Below, piece by piece: positions 54,237 through 63,626 of a stretch of DNA of 64,000 bases (within the stretch, counting starts at the first letter, position 1; the number at the start of each line of letters is the position of its first letter). The DNA is from Pseudomonas sp. UBA1879. GTDB lineage: Bacteria > Pseudomonadota > Gammaproteobacteria > Pseudomonadales > Pseudomonadaceae. The DNA lies in contig NZ_DDHJ01000011.1 in assembly GCF_002338065.1 (NCBI RefSeq), positions 1 through 64,000 on the forward strand. Reading direction: 5' to 3'. The notes under the pieces are model-generated. The model ran no database searches. It was not told the origin of the DNA and worked only from the letters and a program-made list of their open reading frames with translations. Made by a program: the position numbers and the translations under genes.

Positions 54237-54575
54237 TCAGCCGAATCCAACGGCGACGAGCCCCGTCGCACTGAGCACAATGACCGCCCCGCCCAGCACC
54301 ACGACCTCCCGAAGCGGCGCGGGGATGCGCTCTTGTTTCAGGCCTTTGCTGCTCTTGCGATAGCGTGCATTGAGGGCGATCTGGATCAGCAGCGCCGCCA
54401 TCAATGAGAAGAAAATGGGCAGCACGGCCATCAGCCCGAAACGCGGGATCCAGCGCAGAAAGAGCGTGCACACCACCAGCAGCGTCATCAGTGTCCGGCG
54501 CCATGCCAACAGCGTACGCTCCGGCTGCAACCCGGGATCGTCGTGCCTCAGTGACAGAGGCTCGCGACGCCTCAT
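54237..54575 (-). CDS. DUF202 small membrane protein (YidG-like)
   Basis: 112 residues from the ATG at 54573-54575 overlapping the upstream stop by 4 bp. Three membrane segments: LMTLLVVCTLFLRWI, LMAVLPIFFSLMAALLIQIAL and VVVLGGAVIVLSATGLVAV. The N-terminal PERTLLAWRRTLMTLL motif defines DUF202. Partner of the next gene; the function of the YidG/YidH pair is not known. Confidence 0.88.
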   Translation of the reverse strand: MRRREPLSLRHDDPGLQPERTLLAWRRTLMTLLVVCTLFLRWIPRFGLMAVLPIFFSLMAALLIQIALNARYRKSSKGLKQERIPAPLREVVVLGGAVIVLSATGLVAVGFG

Positions 54576-54976
54576 GGGGCGCCGTAGATCAGGAAAACGA
54601 TCAGCCCTGTCGCCACCAGCGCACCGCCCAGTGACAGAATCGGCACCAGCACTGGCAATGGCAGCGGCTTGCGCTGCCGCATCGCCCGCTCGACCTTCAA
54701 CCAACGCAGGCACGCACTGGCACTGACCAGCATCGCCAGCACCAGCAACGACAGGGCCACGGCACGTCGCAGACCAGGCGTGAACACATCGCCAGTAAAC
54801 GCTTCGACGGCGATACCGCCTGCCAAGAACGCGAGCGCGGTGCGGATCCAGGCCAGAAAGGTGCGCTCATTGGCCAGCGTGAAACGGGGATCAGGCTCGC
54901 AGCCGCCACCCAGCAGGGAGGCAGACAGACGATCGCGATCAGGAGAAGGCGGCTTGCTGGAGTCCGGAGAATTCAT
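54572..54976 (-). CDS. DUF202 small membrane protein (YidH-like)
   Basis: 134 residues from the ATG at 54974-54976. A soluble tail of ~35 residues is followed by the DUF202 motif LANERTFLAWIRTALAFLAGGIAVEAF and three membrane segments, with a basic loop (RWLKVERAMRQRK) after the second. It is first of two overlapping DUF202 genes, as in the yidH-yidG order of enterics. Convergent with ggt across 127 bp. Confidence 0.88.
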   Translation of the reverse strand: MNSPDSSKPPSPDRDRLSASLLGGGCEPDPRFTLANERTFLAWIRTALAFLAGGIAVEAFTGDVFTPGLRRAVALSLLVLAMLVSASACLRWLKVERAMRQRKPLPLPVLVPILSLGGALVATGLIVFLIYGAP

Positions 54977-55253
54977 GTCGCACCGTGGTCGGGTAGAGGC
55001 CCCGATCATACCGGTCGTGCCGTCGAAAGACCCGTGTTGGCAGCGACACGGGAATGTCCATGGCCGAAGGCGATCGGGTAATTCGATCTCATGAGCAACC
55101 GGGTGATGGCTTTTAAATGAGTCAATGCACGCGCGAGTAGGTGAGTGCCTACAAAAAACAGATCACACACAACAATTTTTCCCTTCAAAATCCCCGACTT
55201 GTCCTACGCTACGTGTCAGACGGTCACAGTTGCGATACCGGATTAGATGAAGA

Positions 55254-56840
55254 ATGGAGAATTCGTCACGACGGTATGTCTTAAACCGTAGACGTCAGCG
55301 AGGATGGGGCTTGAGACAAGTAGATGGGACAGTCTTCAACGCCAGGCACCGGCGTCTGAAGCGTATGCCTGTGCTGTGGCTGGCGGGTTTCTTCACCGTC
55401 TTGGTGTGCTTCTCTATTACCAGCATTACGTTGTGGCAACTGCGCCAATCCCGTAATCACGAACTGGACATTGCCGACACCACTGCCGCCAACCTGTCAC
55501 GGTCCATGGCACAGCAGGCGGAGGACACCTTCGATCAAGCCGACATTCCGGTGGCAGGCATTGTCGAGCGGTTGAATTTCGACGGCTTCGGCGCAGCGAC
55601 CAGTTCGCGCATGCACGATTACTTGAGGGCGACGGCTGCCGGGGTCGAACAGATTCAGGGGCTGTTCATCTACGACAAGGACGGCGCCTGGGCGGCGACT
55701 TCGCTGAATCGCATGCCTGCTAACGCCAACAACGCCGATCGAGAATATTTCCAGTTTCACAAGACCTACGACAGCACGCTTCCCCACATTGGCCAACCCA
55801 TCCAGAGCCGCACCACGGGGGATTGGATCATTCCTGTGTCCCGTCGCGTTAATGACTCGAATGGGCATTTTGCCGGGGTGGTGCTGGCGACCATCGAGCT
55901 CGCGTACTTTGATCGCTTCTTCGACCGCTTCGATATCGGCAAGCGCGGCGTCATCACACTGGCCATGGCAGATGGCACCGTCCTGGCCCGCCGTCCGACG
56001 CTGCAGAACGTTCGCGGTGCGTCCATTGCCGACGGCGAACTGTTTCGCACGTACTTGAAAGAGCATTACGAAGGCACCGCGACGGTCCGCTCGGTCCTCG
56101 ATCATGAGCTGCGTCTGTATGGCTATAAACGTCTCGACCGCTACCCGCTGGTGGTGCTGGCGGGGCTGTCGGAGCAGGAAGTACTGGACGAGTGGCGGCA
56201 GTACGCGTGGCGCTCCCTGGCCATCATTATTTGCGTGGTGATCGCCAACCTGTTGTTCGGCGTACTGTTGTTCCAACAGATACGCTTCGGCCTCAACGCC
56301 GAATCGCAGTTGCGCATCGCCAGCCACTCACTGGAAAAACTGGCGCTGCAAGACGGCCTGACCGGGCTCGCCAACCGTCGCCACTTTCAGGAAATTCTCG
56401 GACTGGAGTTCGTCGCCGGTCAGGCCAACCTGCACCCGCTGAGCCTGATCATGATCGATATCGACTATTTCAAGAGCTACAACGACAACTACGGGCACGT
56501 GGCGGGCGACAAATGCATCGTCGCGGTGGCCGAGTGCATCCGCAGCAACCTGAATCGGACAGGGGACCTGGCTGTGCGCTACGGCGGGGAGGAAATGGCC
56601 GTGTTTCTGCCTTACAGCGATGGCCAGGGAGCGTTCGCGCTGGCAGAGAAAATCCGTCTGGCGGTGCTGGCCCGTGCCCTTGAACACAAAGGCAATCCCA
56701 ACGGCGTCGTCAGCATCAGCCTGGGCGTCTACGGCTGCGCGGCGCACCAATGTCCGACCATGGAAGCGTTCGTCGAACGGGCTGACACCGCCCTCTACGC
56801 CGCCAAACACCAGGGTCGCAATCGGACGGTGATGGGCTGA
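55254..56840 (+). CDS. Diguanylate cyclase with periplasmic Cache sensor and intact I-site
   Basis: 528 residues. Cytoplasmic basic N-terminus, membrane segment at ~38-62, periplasmic dCache/PDC sensor ~65-330 (with NNADREYFQFH and WIIPVSRRV), second membrane segment ~332-355, then a GGDEF domain with active site GGEEM at 444-448 in place of GGEEF. RTGD five residues before it is the RxxD inhibitory site, so product feedback is expected. Makes cyclic di-GMP. The start is supported only weakly (AGATGAAG upstream); a start at MPVLWLAGFF (residue 38) is possible. Confidence 0.9.
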   Translation: MENSSRRYVLNRRRQRGWGLRQVDGTVFNARHRRLKRMPVLWLAGFFTVLVCFSITSITLWQLRQSRNHELDIADTTAANLSRSMAQQAEDTFDQADIPVAGIVERLNFDGFGAATSSRMHDYLRATAAGVEQIQGLFIYDKDGAWAATSLNRMPANANNADREYFQFHKTYDSTLPHIGQPIQSRTTGDWIIPVSRRVNDSNGHFAGVVLATIELAYFDRFFDRFDIGKRGVITLAMADGTVLARRPTLQNVRGASIADGELFRTYLKEHYEGTATVRSVLDHELRLYGYKRLDRYPLVVLAGLSEQEVLDEWRQYAWRSLAIIICVVIANLLFGVLLFQQIRFGLNAESQLRIASHSLEKLALQDGLTGLANRRHFQEILGLEFVAGQANLHPLSLIMIDIDYFKSYNDNYGHVAGDKCIVAVAECIRSNLNRTGDLAVRYGGEEMAVFLPYSDGQGAFALAEKIRLAVLARALEHKGNPNGVVSISLGVYGCAAHQCPTMEAFVERADTALYAAKHQGRNRTVMG

Positions 56841-56876
56841 ACGCGGGCAAGATTCATCAGGCTGATGGGTAGGCGG

Positions 56877-57656
56877 TCAGCTTGAGGAGGCCACCACGAT
56901 CTGCGCCACTTGACCCCGGAACAACGCCAACCGGTCTTCCGGCGCGTCCTCCTCGACCACCAATGCGCCGACGTCCTCGCAGGCCGCCACTTGATAGTGC
57001 GCAATACTTGCCAGCTTCTCGTTGATCACCGCCACAGCGACCTGCCCGCTGCGCGCGACCACGGCCCGTTTGAACTCAGCCACTTCCATGTCAAACGCCG
57101 TGACCCCCTTGACGGCGTCCAGCGCACAGGCGCCGAGAAAGCACAGGTCGAAATTGAAATGGCTCAATTGCTGGATTGTGGTGAAGCCGTACGCACTGCC
57201 CGCCACCGGACTCAACCGCCCGCCAAGGAGGATGACTTCGACCTTGGGCAGCTTCATCAACTCCACGGCAATCAATGGCGCATTGGTCGTGACCGTCAGC
57301 GGCATGCCCGGATCGAGGGACCGAGCGATCGCCAGATTGGTCGACCCGCCGTCGATGAACACATGCTGCCCGGCGCTGATCAACTGCACAGCCGCCAGAC
57401 CCAGTGCGCGCTTGCGCTGAGGCTCATGCTCGATCCGAGCAGTGATCGGCCCGTCGGAAGCCAACGAAATCGCCCCGCCATACACCCGCTTACATACCCC
57501 GGCCGCTGCCAGCGCGCCCAAGTCCCGACGAATCGAATGCTCGGAAACGTTGAACTCCGCGGCCAGATCTGCCGCAAGCACGCGCCCATGCGCCGCCAGA
57601 CGCTCGGTGATCAAGCGCTGACGCTCGCCGGGGAAGGCTTCGGAACTGGCAGACAT
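56877..57656 (-). CDS. DeoR/GlpR-family transcriptional regulator
   Basis: 259 residues. N-terminal DeoR HTH with ERQRLITERLAAHGRVLAADLAAEFNVSEHSIRRDLGALAAAGVCKRVYGGA, then the sugar-phosphate-sensing domain with FIDGGSTNLAIARSL and LLGGRLSPVAGSAYG. These repressors bind phosphorylated sugars. No sugar operon is adjacent; the SDR gene lies divergently, 198 bp away, and is the only local candidate target. Confidence 0.92.
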   Translation of the reverse strand: MSASSEAFPGERQRLITERLAAHGRVLAADLAAEFNVSEHSIRRDLGALAAAGVCKRVYGGAISLASDGPITARIEHEPQRKRALGLAAVQLISAGQHVFIDGGSTNLAIARSLDPGMPLTVTTNAPLIAVELMKLPKVEVILLGGRLSPVAGSAYGFTTIQQLSHFNFDLCFLGACALDAVKGVTAFDMEVAEFKRAVVARSGQVAVAVINEKLASIAHYQVAACEDVGALVVEEDAPEDRLALFRGQVAQIVVASSS

Positions 57657-57854
57657 AAGGGCCTCGCGATCAAGCGGAATCGGTCATGAACGAGCAGGAT
57701 GATGATCGCGGACCGGGGTGGTGTCAAACCAGCGCGCGCCTGCGCTTACACGGCAAAGGCAAACGAATCGGGAACGCGGATAAACACGGTTTTCCTGAAC
57801 CCCTCCCCGTTTAAGTACTCCATCTTTCTTTGAACCTTGATGGAGATTTCTGAC

Positions 57855-58649
57855 ATGAAAATCGAGTTGACGGGCAAGACCGCTCTGGTAACGGGTTCGA
57901 CGTTGGGCATCGGCTATGCCATTGCCAAAGGGCTGGCCGAGACAGGCGCTGAGGTGATCGTCAACGGGCGTAAACAGGAGGCGGTGGATGCGACGGTCGC
58001 GCGCATTCGGAGCGAAGTGCCGGGCGCGAAGTTGCGGGGGGTGGCGACGGACGTAGGGACGGCCGAGGGCTGCGAGGCGCTGGTGAAGGCCGTGCCGACG
58101 GTGGACATTCTGATCAACAACGTCGGCGTTTATGGCCCTCAGGACTTCTTCGAAACGCCGGACGACGTCTGGCAGCGCTTCTTCGATGTGAACGTGATGT
58201 CGGGTGTGCGTCTCTCCCGCGCCTACGCCGATGACATGGCGAAAAAAGGCTGGGGCCGAATTGTGTTCATTTCGTCGGAGTCGGCGCTGAACATTCCTGC
58301 CGACATGATTCACTACGGCTTTACCAAGACGTCCAACCTGTCCATTTCTCGCGGACTGGCCAAGCGGCTGGCGGGCACCGGAGTCACGGTCAACGCCGTG
58401 CTGCCTGGCCCCACGCTGTCCGAAGGCGTGGCCGACATGCTGAAAGACGACGTGCAAAAATCCGGAAAATCCCTGGAAGACTGCGCGGCTGATTTCGTCA
58501 TGGCCCATCGTCCGAGCTCGATCATTCAACGGGCGGCAAGCATCGAGGAAGTGGCGAACATGGTGGTGTACGTCTCGTCGAAGCAAGCGTCCGCCACCAG
58601 CGGCGCCGCTTTGCGAGTGGACGGGGGTGTGGTCGATACCATCGCCTGA
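57855..58649 (+). CDS. SDR-family NAD(P)-dependent oxidoreductase
   Basis: 264 residues from the ATG at 57855 (GGAG 9 bases upstream). Rossmann motif TGSTLGIGYAIAKGLAE at residues ~12-28, NNVG, catalytic Ser in FISSESA, and Tyr-Lys in YGFTK. Classical SDR; substrate unknown. A DADMLKDD-like insertion region with charged residues near 190-210 sets it apart from FabG. Possibly under the divergent DeoR regulator. Confidence 0.9.
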   Translation: MKIELTGKTALVTGSTLGIGYAIAKGLAETGAEVIVNGRKQEAVDATVARIRSEVPGAKLRGVATDVGTAEGCEALVKAVPTVDILINNVGVYGPQDFFETPDDVWQRFFDVNVMSGVRLSRAYADDMAKKGWGRIVFISSESALNIPADMIHYGFTKTSNLSISRGLAKRLAGTGVTVNAVLPGPTLSEGVADMLKDDVQKSGKSLEDCAADFVMAHRPSSIIQRAASIEEVANMVVYVSSKQASATSGAALRVDGGVVDTIA

Positions 58650-58666
58650 TCAGCGCCGATCAATGG

Positions 58667-58700
58667 GTGACCAAGGGCGCAGACCCTGCCCCTTTGGTCA
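58667..58700 (+). terminator. Probable terminator between SDR and diguanylate cyclase genes
   Basis: TGACCAAGGG and CCCTTTGGTCA pair with one bulge around an 11-base loop, followed by TTCTT. It lies between two convergent genes. Confidence 0.5.
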
Positions 58701-58731
58701 TTCTTGCGAGGGCCGGAAGCAGGCTTAGAGG

Positions 58732-59673
58732 TCAAAACTCGCCGTATTCTGCGCGCATCCGCCCGTTGCGCTTGACCTGATACAGCAGCCCGTCGACCTG
58801 TTCGATAAACGACACCGCGCTGGCGCCCGGCCCTGGAATGATAGTGCCGACGCCCAGGCTCAACGTCAGCAACGGCGAAACTTCGGATTTCTCGTGAGTG
58901 ATCTGCTGCTGGCGCACGAGCTGCATGCACTTGTCTGCGACCCTACGTGCCGCCGCCTGAGACGTGGCCGGCAGCAGCCACACGAACTCTTCACCGCCGA
59001 TGCGGGCAATGAAGTCGCCGGGATTGTTGGCCGCCTGCGACAGCGTCTTGGCCACCGTGCGCAACGCTTCGTCACCTTTGATGTGCCCGTAATGGTCGTT
59101 GTACTGCTTGAAGTAGTCGATATCCAGAATGATCAATGACAGCGGCAGCCCGGTCTCCTGCGCGTGCGTCCATTCGCGTTCCAGCACGGTGTCGAACATG
59201 CGCCGGTTGGCGATGCCGGTCAGGCCGTCCTGATACGAAAACGCCTCAAGTTGCTTCTGCAGGCGTACCAGATGCTCTTCAGTCTTTTTGCGCTCGCTGA
59301 TGTCGAACATGAAGCCCACCAGCGCCTCGACCTCGCCATCCTTGCGCACCACATGGACCACGTCGCGAATCCATACGTAATCTCCCGATTTGGTCATGGC
59401 GCGATAGTCGGCCTCATGATCGACGCCGGCCTTGGATTGAGAAACGCAAAAGTTGACCACGTAATCGCGATCGTCCGGGTGCATGCGCTCCACCCAGTCG
59501 TTGATTCCAACCCAACTGCCCTGCTCCCATCCCAGCAACTGCTCGATCTGCGGGCCGATGTAACTGAAGGTCAGGCTCTGCCAATCAATTCGCCAAGGAA
59601 TGGCCTTGGTCGACTCGAGCAGGGTTTTGTAGACATCGCTGTCGGTGCCGGACGGCAGAGTAGGTTCGCTCAT
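58732..59673 (-). CDS. PAS-GGDEF diguanylate cyclase without I-site
   Basis: 313 residues from the ATG at 59671-59673. PAS domain at ~15-130 (PWRIDWQSLTFSYIGPQIEQLLG, WVERMHPDDRDYV, ISERKKTEEH), then GGDEF with intact GGEEF at 226-230. The RxxD position reads NPGD, so feedback inhibition by cyclic di-GMP is probably missing. No membrane segment: soluble. The motif order fits an active enzyme. Confidence 0.92.
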   Translation of the reverse strand: MSEPTLPSGTDSDVYKTLLESTKAIPWRIDWQSLTFSYIGPQIEQLLGWEQGSWVGINDWVERMHPDDRDYVVNFCVSQSKAGVDHEADYRAMTKSGDYVWIRDVVHVVRKDGEVEALVGFMFDISERKKTEEHLVRLQKQLEAFSYQDGLTGIANRRMFDTVLEREWTHAQETGLPLSLIILDIDYFKQYNDHYGHIKGDEALRTVAKTLSQAANNPGDFIARIGGEEFVWLLPATSQAAARRVADKCMQLVRQQQITHEKSEVSPLLTLSLGVGTIIPGPGASAVSFIEQVDGLLYQVKRNGRMRAEYGEF

Positions 59674-59845
59674 AATCGGCCACGTTCCACAGGGGTTAAG
59701 TGATGAGAGCATGTTGCCACTATCGGCGGGACGCAATAGCCAACACAAGGCTCTCACATACTTTCTGATCATCGGCGACACGGTGGCGCGGCAGTGAAGG
59801 CGACCCGATCACATTCAGGCCGCCAATGTCAGGGTTACGGCAGGG

Positions 59846-61135
59846 TTACGGCAATAGCGAGTACACCAGCGCAGAAATCGACACCAACCCCACCACCACG
59901 ACGAACACGTTGGAGGCTTTACCCGCGTACTGACGCATTGCGGGCACCTTGCGCACGGCGTACATGGGCATCAGGAACAGCAATGCCGCAATGACCGGAC
60001 CGCCGAGGGTTTCGATCATGCCAAGAATGCTTGGGTTGAGGGTCGCCACCAGCCAGCACACCACCAGCATGAACCCTGCGGTCAGGCGATCCAGCGCCCG
60101 GGGTGAAGGACGTTGTCCGCTCTTGATCACCAGCCCCTTGAGGCCTTCGCTGGCGCCGATGTAGTGACCGAGAAACGATTTGGTGATCGCCACGAAGGCG
60201 ATCAAGGGCGCGGCAAAAGCGATGGTCGGGTTGCTGAAATGATTGGCCAGGTACGACAGGATCGACAGGTTTTGCGCTTTCGCCTCGGCCAGCTGCGCGG
60301 GCGACAGCGTTAACACGCAACTGAAAACGAAGAACAGCACCATGACCACCATCAGGCCATGAGCCCGGGCAAGAATCCGCGAACTGCGCTGTTCAGCCTG
60401 GTCGCCATATCGGCGCTTCTGATCGACGGCAAAGGCTGAAATGATCGGTGAATGGTTGAACGAGAACACCATGACCGGGATTGCCAGCCACAGGGTGTGC
60501 AAGAAAGCAGACGGTGCGGGGACGGAGGTAGCGGTGGTCAGAATGCCGCCGGTCCAGTGCGGGATCAGAAACACCGCCAGAAACAGCAATGCAACGATGA
60601 ACGGATAGACCATCAGACTCATGGCCTTGACGATGAGCTGCTCGCCGCAACGCACCACGGCCAGCAGACCGAGGATGAGGACGAAGGCCAGTATCGCCCG
60701 AGGCGGCGGCTGAATGTGCAACTGATGTTCCAGGAAACTGCCCACGGTATTGGTCAGCGCGACGCTGTAAATCAGCAGGATCGGAAACACGGCGAAAAAA
60801 TACAGCAGGGTGATCAGCGCACCGGCCTTCTTGCCGAAATGATCCTCGACCACCTCAGTGATATCAGCGCCTTCGCGTCCGGACAGCACGAAACGGGTCA
60901 GCCCGCGATGGGCGTAAAACGTCATCGGGAACGCCAGCACAGCCAGGATCAACAAGGGCCAGAAGCCACCGATGCCTGCGTTGATCGGCAAGAAAAGCGT
61001 GCCGGCACCGATGGCGGTGCCAAACAACCCGAGCATCCAGGTGGTGTCCTGACGCGCCCATTTGCTCATGCCCGTGGTCGCGCCTGCGGGCGCGGCGTCG
61101 AGGGCGTGCTCGACGCTTTTGGCCTGATCGTTCAT
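59846..61135 (-). CDS. HAAAP-family amino acid permease (SdaC/serine transporter type)
   Basis: 429 residues from the ATG at 61133-61135; the open frame's 44-residue upstream extension is unlikely. Eleven membrane segments; N-terminal DTTWMLGLFGTAIGAGTLFLPINAG is the hydroxy/aromatic amino acid permease signature, with HSPIISAFAVDQ and GHYIGASEGLKGL further on. Proton-coupled uptake of serine or threonine is most likely. No deaminase gene is adjacent. Confidence 0.92.
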   Translation of the reverse strand: MNDQAKSVEHALDAAPAGATTGMSKWARQDTTWMLGLFGTAIGAGTLFLPINAGIGGFWPLLILAVLAFPMTFYAHRGLTRFVLSGREGADITEVVEDHFGKKAGALITLLYFFAVFPILLIYSVALTNTVGSFLEHQLHIQPPPRAILAFVLILGLLAVVRCGEQLIVKAMSLMVYPFIVALLFLAVFLIPHWTGGILTTATSVPAPSAFLHTLWLAIPVMVFSFNHSPIISAFAVDQKRRYGDQAEQRSSRILARAHGLMVVMVLFFVFSCVLTLSPAQLAEAKAQNLSILSYLANHFSNPTIAFAAPLIAFVAITKSFLGHYIGASEGLKGLVIKSGQRPSPRALDRLTAGFMLVVCWLVATLNPSILGMIETLGGPVIAALLFLMPMYAVRKVPAMRQYAGKASNVFVVVVGLVSISALVYSLLP

Positions 61136-61326
61136 CCGGTCGATTTCTCCGTTGCCGGTGATAACTACAAGGTCAAAAGCGCATCGAAAAGCTCGGCAGT
61201 CAGCGCCCCTGACCGGTTCTCTACAGGGAAAGGGGCGCGATTGTCCGGGATTAAGGAACAGAATCAAAGGGTTGTCGGAGGGATGGTCGTCGATTCAGAG
61301 ATTTCTGACGGGTGACTACGACAGGA

Positions 61327-62667
61327 TTACGCCGGCCCCGCACCCGCATTCCGACGCAGCGGCACACTCAACTCCACCCGCAAACCGTCACTGCGGCTGT
61401 CGAACTTCAACGAACAATCGCAGCGCTGCACGATGGCCTGGACGATGGCCAGGCCCAAACCGGCGCCGGGGCTTTTGCCATTGCGCCAGAAGCGCTGCGT
61501 GAGTTTGTCCAGATCCGGCTCAGGAATGCCCGGCCCGTAATCCCTCACGCGGAAATGCGCATGGCCGTCGAAGGTTTCCAGGCTCAACTCGACCCGCGCC
61601 CCCGCTTGCGTATGGCGCAGCGCGTTGTCCAGAAGATTGCGCAAGGCCGCTACGGCCAGTGCCGCCGGCATTTCGACCGGCGCTGTGGACAATTGCGTCG
61701 GCAGGGTCAGTTGGATGCGCGAATCATCGCCATGATTGGCGTCGTGAATGGCCAGGCGCGCCACGTTCTCGGCGTCGCACTGCACGCCGTCATCGAACGA
61801 CAGACTGCCCTCGACCCGTGCCAGCAACAGCAATTGCTCAAGGGTGCGGTGCATGCGATCGGCGCCCTCTTCCGCATGGGCCAGCGCTCTGTCGCGCTTG
61901 TCGCCCTCGGTCATGCGCGCCACTTGCAGGTGGGTCTTGATGGCCGTCAGCGGGCTGCGCAGTTCGTGAGCGGCATCTCCCGTCAGCCGACGCTCGCGTT
62001 CGAGGGTCTGAGCGATGCGCTGGAACAACTGGTTCTGGCTCGTCAACAACGGCTGCAGTTCGCTGGGCAGATTGGGCACGTCCAGCGGTTCGACAGAGTC
62101 GGCGCTGTGTCTATTCAAGGCATCGCGCATTCGGTTCAACGGTGCGAGTCCTCGACCGATACCGAACCAGACGAGAATCAGACTGCCGAACAGCGCCACC
62201 AGCACTGGCACCGACGCCGCGAGCAACACCGAGTGGCCAAGCGCGTCCCGTTCGATCTGCCGGTCCGCCGTGCTGACCCGCACGTTGCCGTGCATCATGG
62301 TGTAAACGCGCCAATGCTCGCCGTTGATCATTTGATCGACGAAGCCGCTGGAATCAGCCTTCAATGGTTCTGCGGGCGAACTCTCGGTGCGTGCCAGCAC
62401 TTCACCGCGCAATGAGCTCAGTTGACAGGCCATGCCGTTGGGAATGCTCAGCTCGCCAGCGTGCAGAATTTTGTCATCACCGTCGGTGGGCATCTGCATT
62501 TGTTCGAGCAACCCGGCCACCATGCGCGCCGACGCTTCCAGCCGTTGATCCAGAGACTCCATCATCTGCATGCGCAGGTCGCGCAGCATCCATGCGGCCG
62601 CCAGCACCCAGATGACGATGAACGCCGAGCCCAGGATCAGACTCAGGCGTGTTCTGAGGCTCATCAT
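61327..62667 (-). CDS. Sensor histidine kinase, DsbS-like (copper-sensing type by context)
   Basis: 446 residues. Membrane segments at ~8-28 and ~147-169 bracket a periplasmic domain of about 115 residues; then HAMP, HisKA with His234 (DAAHELRSPLTAIKTHLQ), and HATPase with the N, G1 (DYGPGIPEPD) and G2 (GAGLGLAI) boxes. Its start overlaps the regulator's stop by 4 bp, so the pair is co-translated. The divergent dsbD gene matches the DsbRS-dsbDEG arrangement described for copper tolerance in P. aeruginosa. Copper sensing is inferred from this order. Confidence 0.88.
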   Translation of the reverse strand: MMSLRTRLSLILGSAFIVIWVLAAAWMLRDLRMQMMESLDQRLEASARMVAGLLEQMQMPTDGDDKILHAGELSIPNGMACQLSSLRGEVLARTESSPAEPLKADSSGFVDQMINGEHWRVYTMMHGNVRVSTADRQIERDALGHSVLLAASVPVLVALFGSLILVWFGIGRGLAPLNRMRDALNRHSADSVEPLDVPNLPSELQPLLTSQNQLFQRIAQTLERERRLTGDAAHELRSPLTAIKTHLQVARMTEGDKRDRALAHAEEGADRMHRTLEQLLLLARVEGSLSFDDGVQCDAENVARLAIHDANHGDDSRIQLTLPTQLSTAPVEMPAALAVAALRNLLDNALRHTQAGARVELSLETFDGHAHFRVRDYGPGIPEPDLDKLTQRFWRNGKSPGAGLGLAIVQAIVQRCDCSLKFDSRSDGLRVELSVPLRRNAGAGPA

Positions 62668-63347
62668 CGCTGCGGCTCCGGCAGGTCACCGGCGGGGCCC
62701 AGGCGATAGCCCAAGCCTCGTACGGTTTCGATGATGCCGCCACCGAGTTTGCGGCGCAGGTGATGAATGTGGACATTGAGCGCGTTGCTTTCGACTTCGT
62801 CGCCAAAGCCGTACACGCAGTCCTTGAGTTGTTCGCTCGACATCACGCGGCCACTGTTGTTGAGTAGAGCCTGAAGCAGCGCCTGTTCACGCCGCGACAG
62901 GTCCACGGGCCGACCGGCGAGGCGGGTTTCCCGGCTGCTGGGGTCGTAGGTCAGCGGGCCATGTTCGATGACGTTGACGCTACGCCCGGCCATACGCCGG
63001 ACCAGCGTATGCAGACGCGCGCTCAGCTCGCGCAGGTCGAAGGGTTTAAGCAGGTAATCATCCGCCCCGGCCTGAAGGCCATCGACCCGATCGGTGACGG
63101 TGTCGCGCGCGGTGAGGATCAGCACCGGAATGTCGGTACCCTGCTGACGCAACTGGCGCAGCAGCTTGAGACCATCCTCGTCCGGCAGACCGAGATCCAG
63201 CACCATGACGTCAAAATGCGCCGCCGACAGCATTGCCCGCGCCGCAGACGCCGTCGCCACCCGGTCCACCGTCAGGCCTTGGGCATCCAGACCCGCCACA
63301 ATGCCGCTGGCAATCAGGTCGTCGTCTTCACAGAGCAATACGTGCAT
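62664..63347 (-). CDS. OmpR-family response regulator, DsbR-like
   Basis: 227 residues. Receiver with Asp51 (VMVLDLGLPDEDG), Thr/Lys switch residues in TARDT and YLLKPFDL, then a C-terminal winged helix (DLSRREQALLQALLNNSGRVMSSEQLKDCVYG and NVHIHHLRRKLGGGIIETVRGLGYRL). Partner of the overlapping kinase gene. Its binding site should lie in the dsbR-dsbD gap. Confidence 0.92.
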   Translation of the reverse strand: MHVLLCEDDDLIASGIVAGLDAQGLTVDRVATASAARAMLSAAHFDVMVLDLGLPDEDGLKLLRQLRQQGTDIPVLILTARDTVTDRVDGLQAGADDYLLKPFDLRELSARLHTLVRRMAGRSVNVIEHGPLTYDPSSRETRLAGRPVDLSRREQALLQALLNNSGRVMSSEQLKDCVYGFGDEVESNALNVHIHHLRRKLGGGIIETVRGLGYRLGPAGDLPEPQR

Positions 63348-63440
63348 GGCGGGCCTCGAAAAAAAGGCGATTGGAACAGGGAGCGATTAAGGATGGATTA
63401 TGCCTCACAAATCCTGTCCCTGGCCGCAGGCAAGGCAGCG

Positions 63441-63495
63441 TCTGCGGTCTGCGGTCTGCGGTCTGCGGTCTGCGGTCTGCGGTCTGCGGTCTGCG
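63441..63495. repeat. Heptanucleotide tandem repeat (TCTGCGG)x7 plus partial
   Basis: Seven perfect copies of TCTGCGG from 63441 to 63489 plus TCTGCG. It lies in the 279-bp gap between dsbR and dsbD, outside any coding region, 132 bases before the dsbD start. Copy number is prone to slippage. Confidence 0.97.
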
Positions 63496-63626
63496 CCAGC
63501 ATCGAGCGCGGACCGCATTGCGCCAGCTATCTCACATACATCGGAATCTGGATGCGGTCCGCGTTAATAACTGCTTAATCACTCGCCCTCAGCCTCTCGC
63601 CATTGATAAATGAGCTGAGGGTGGGC

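Noticed and set aside
63441..63495. CRISPR-like array
   Set aside because: Units are 7 bp and contiguous without spacers, so it is a simple tandem repeat.
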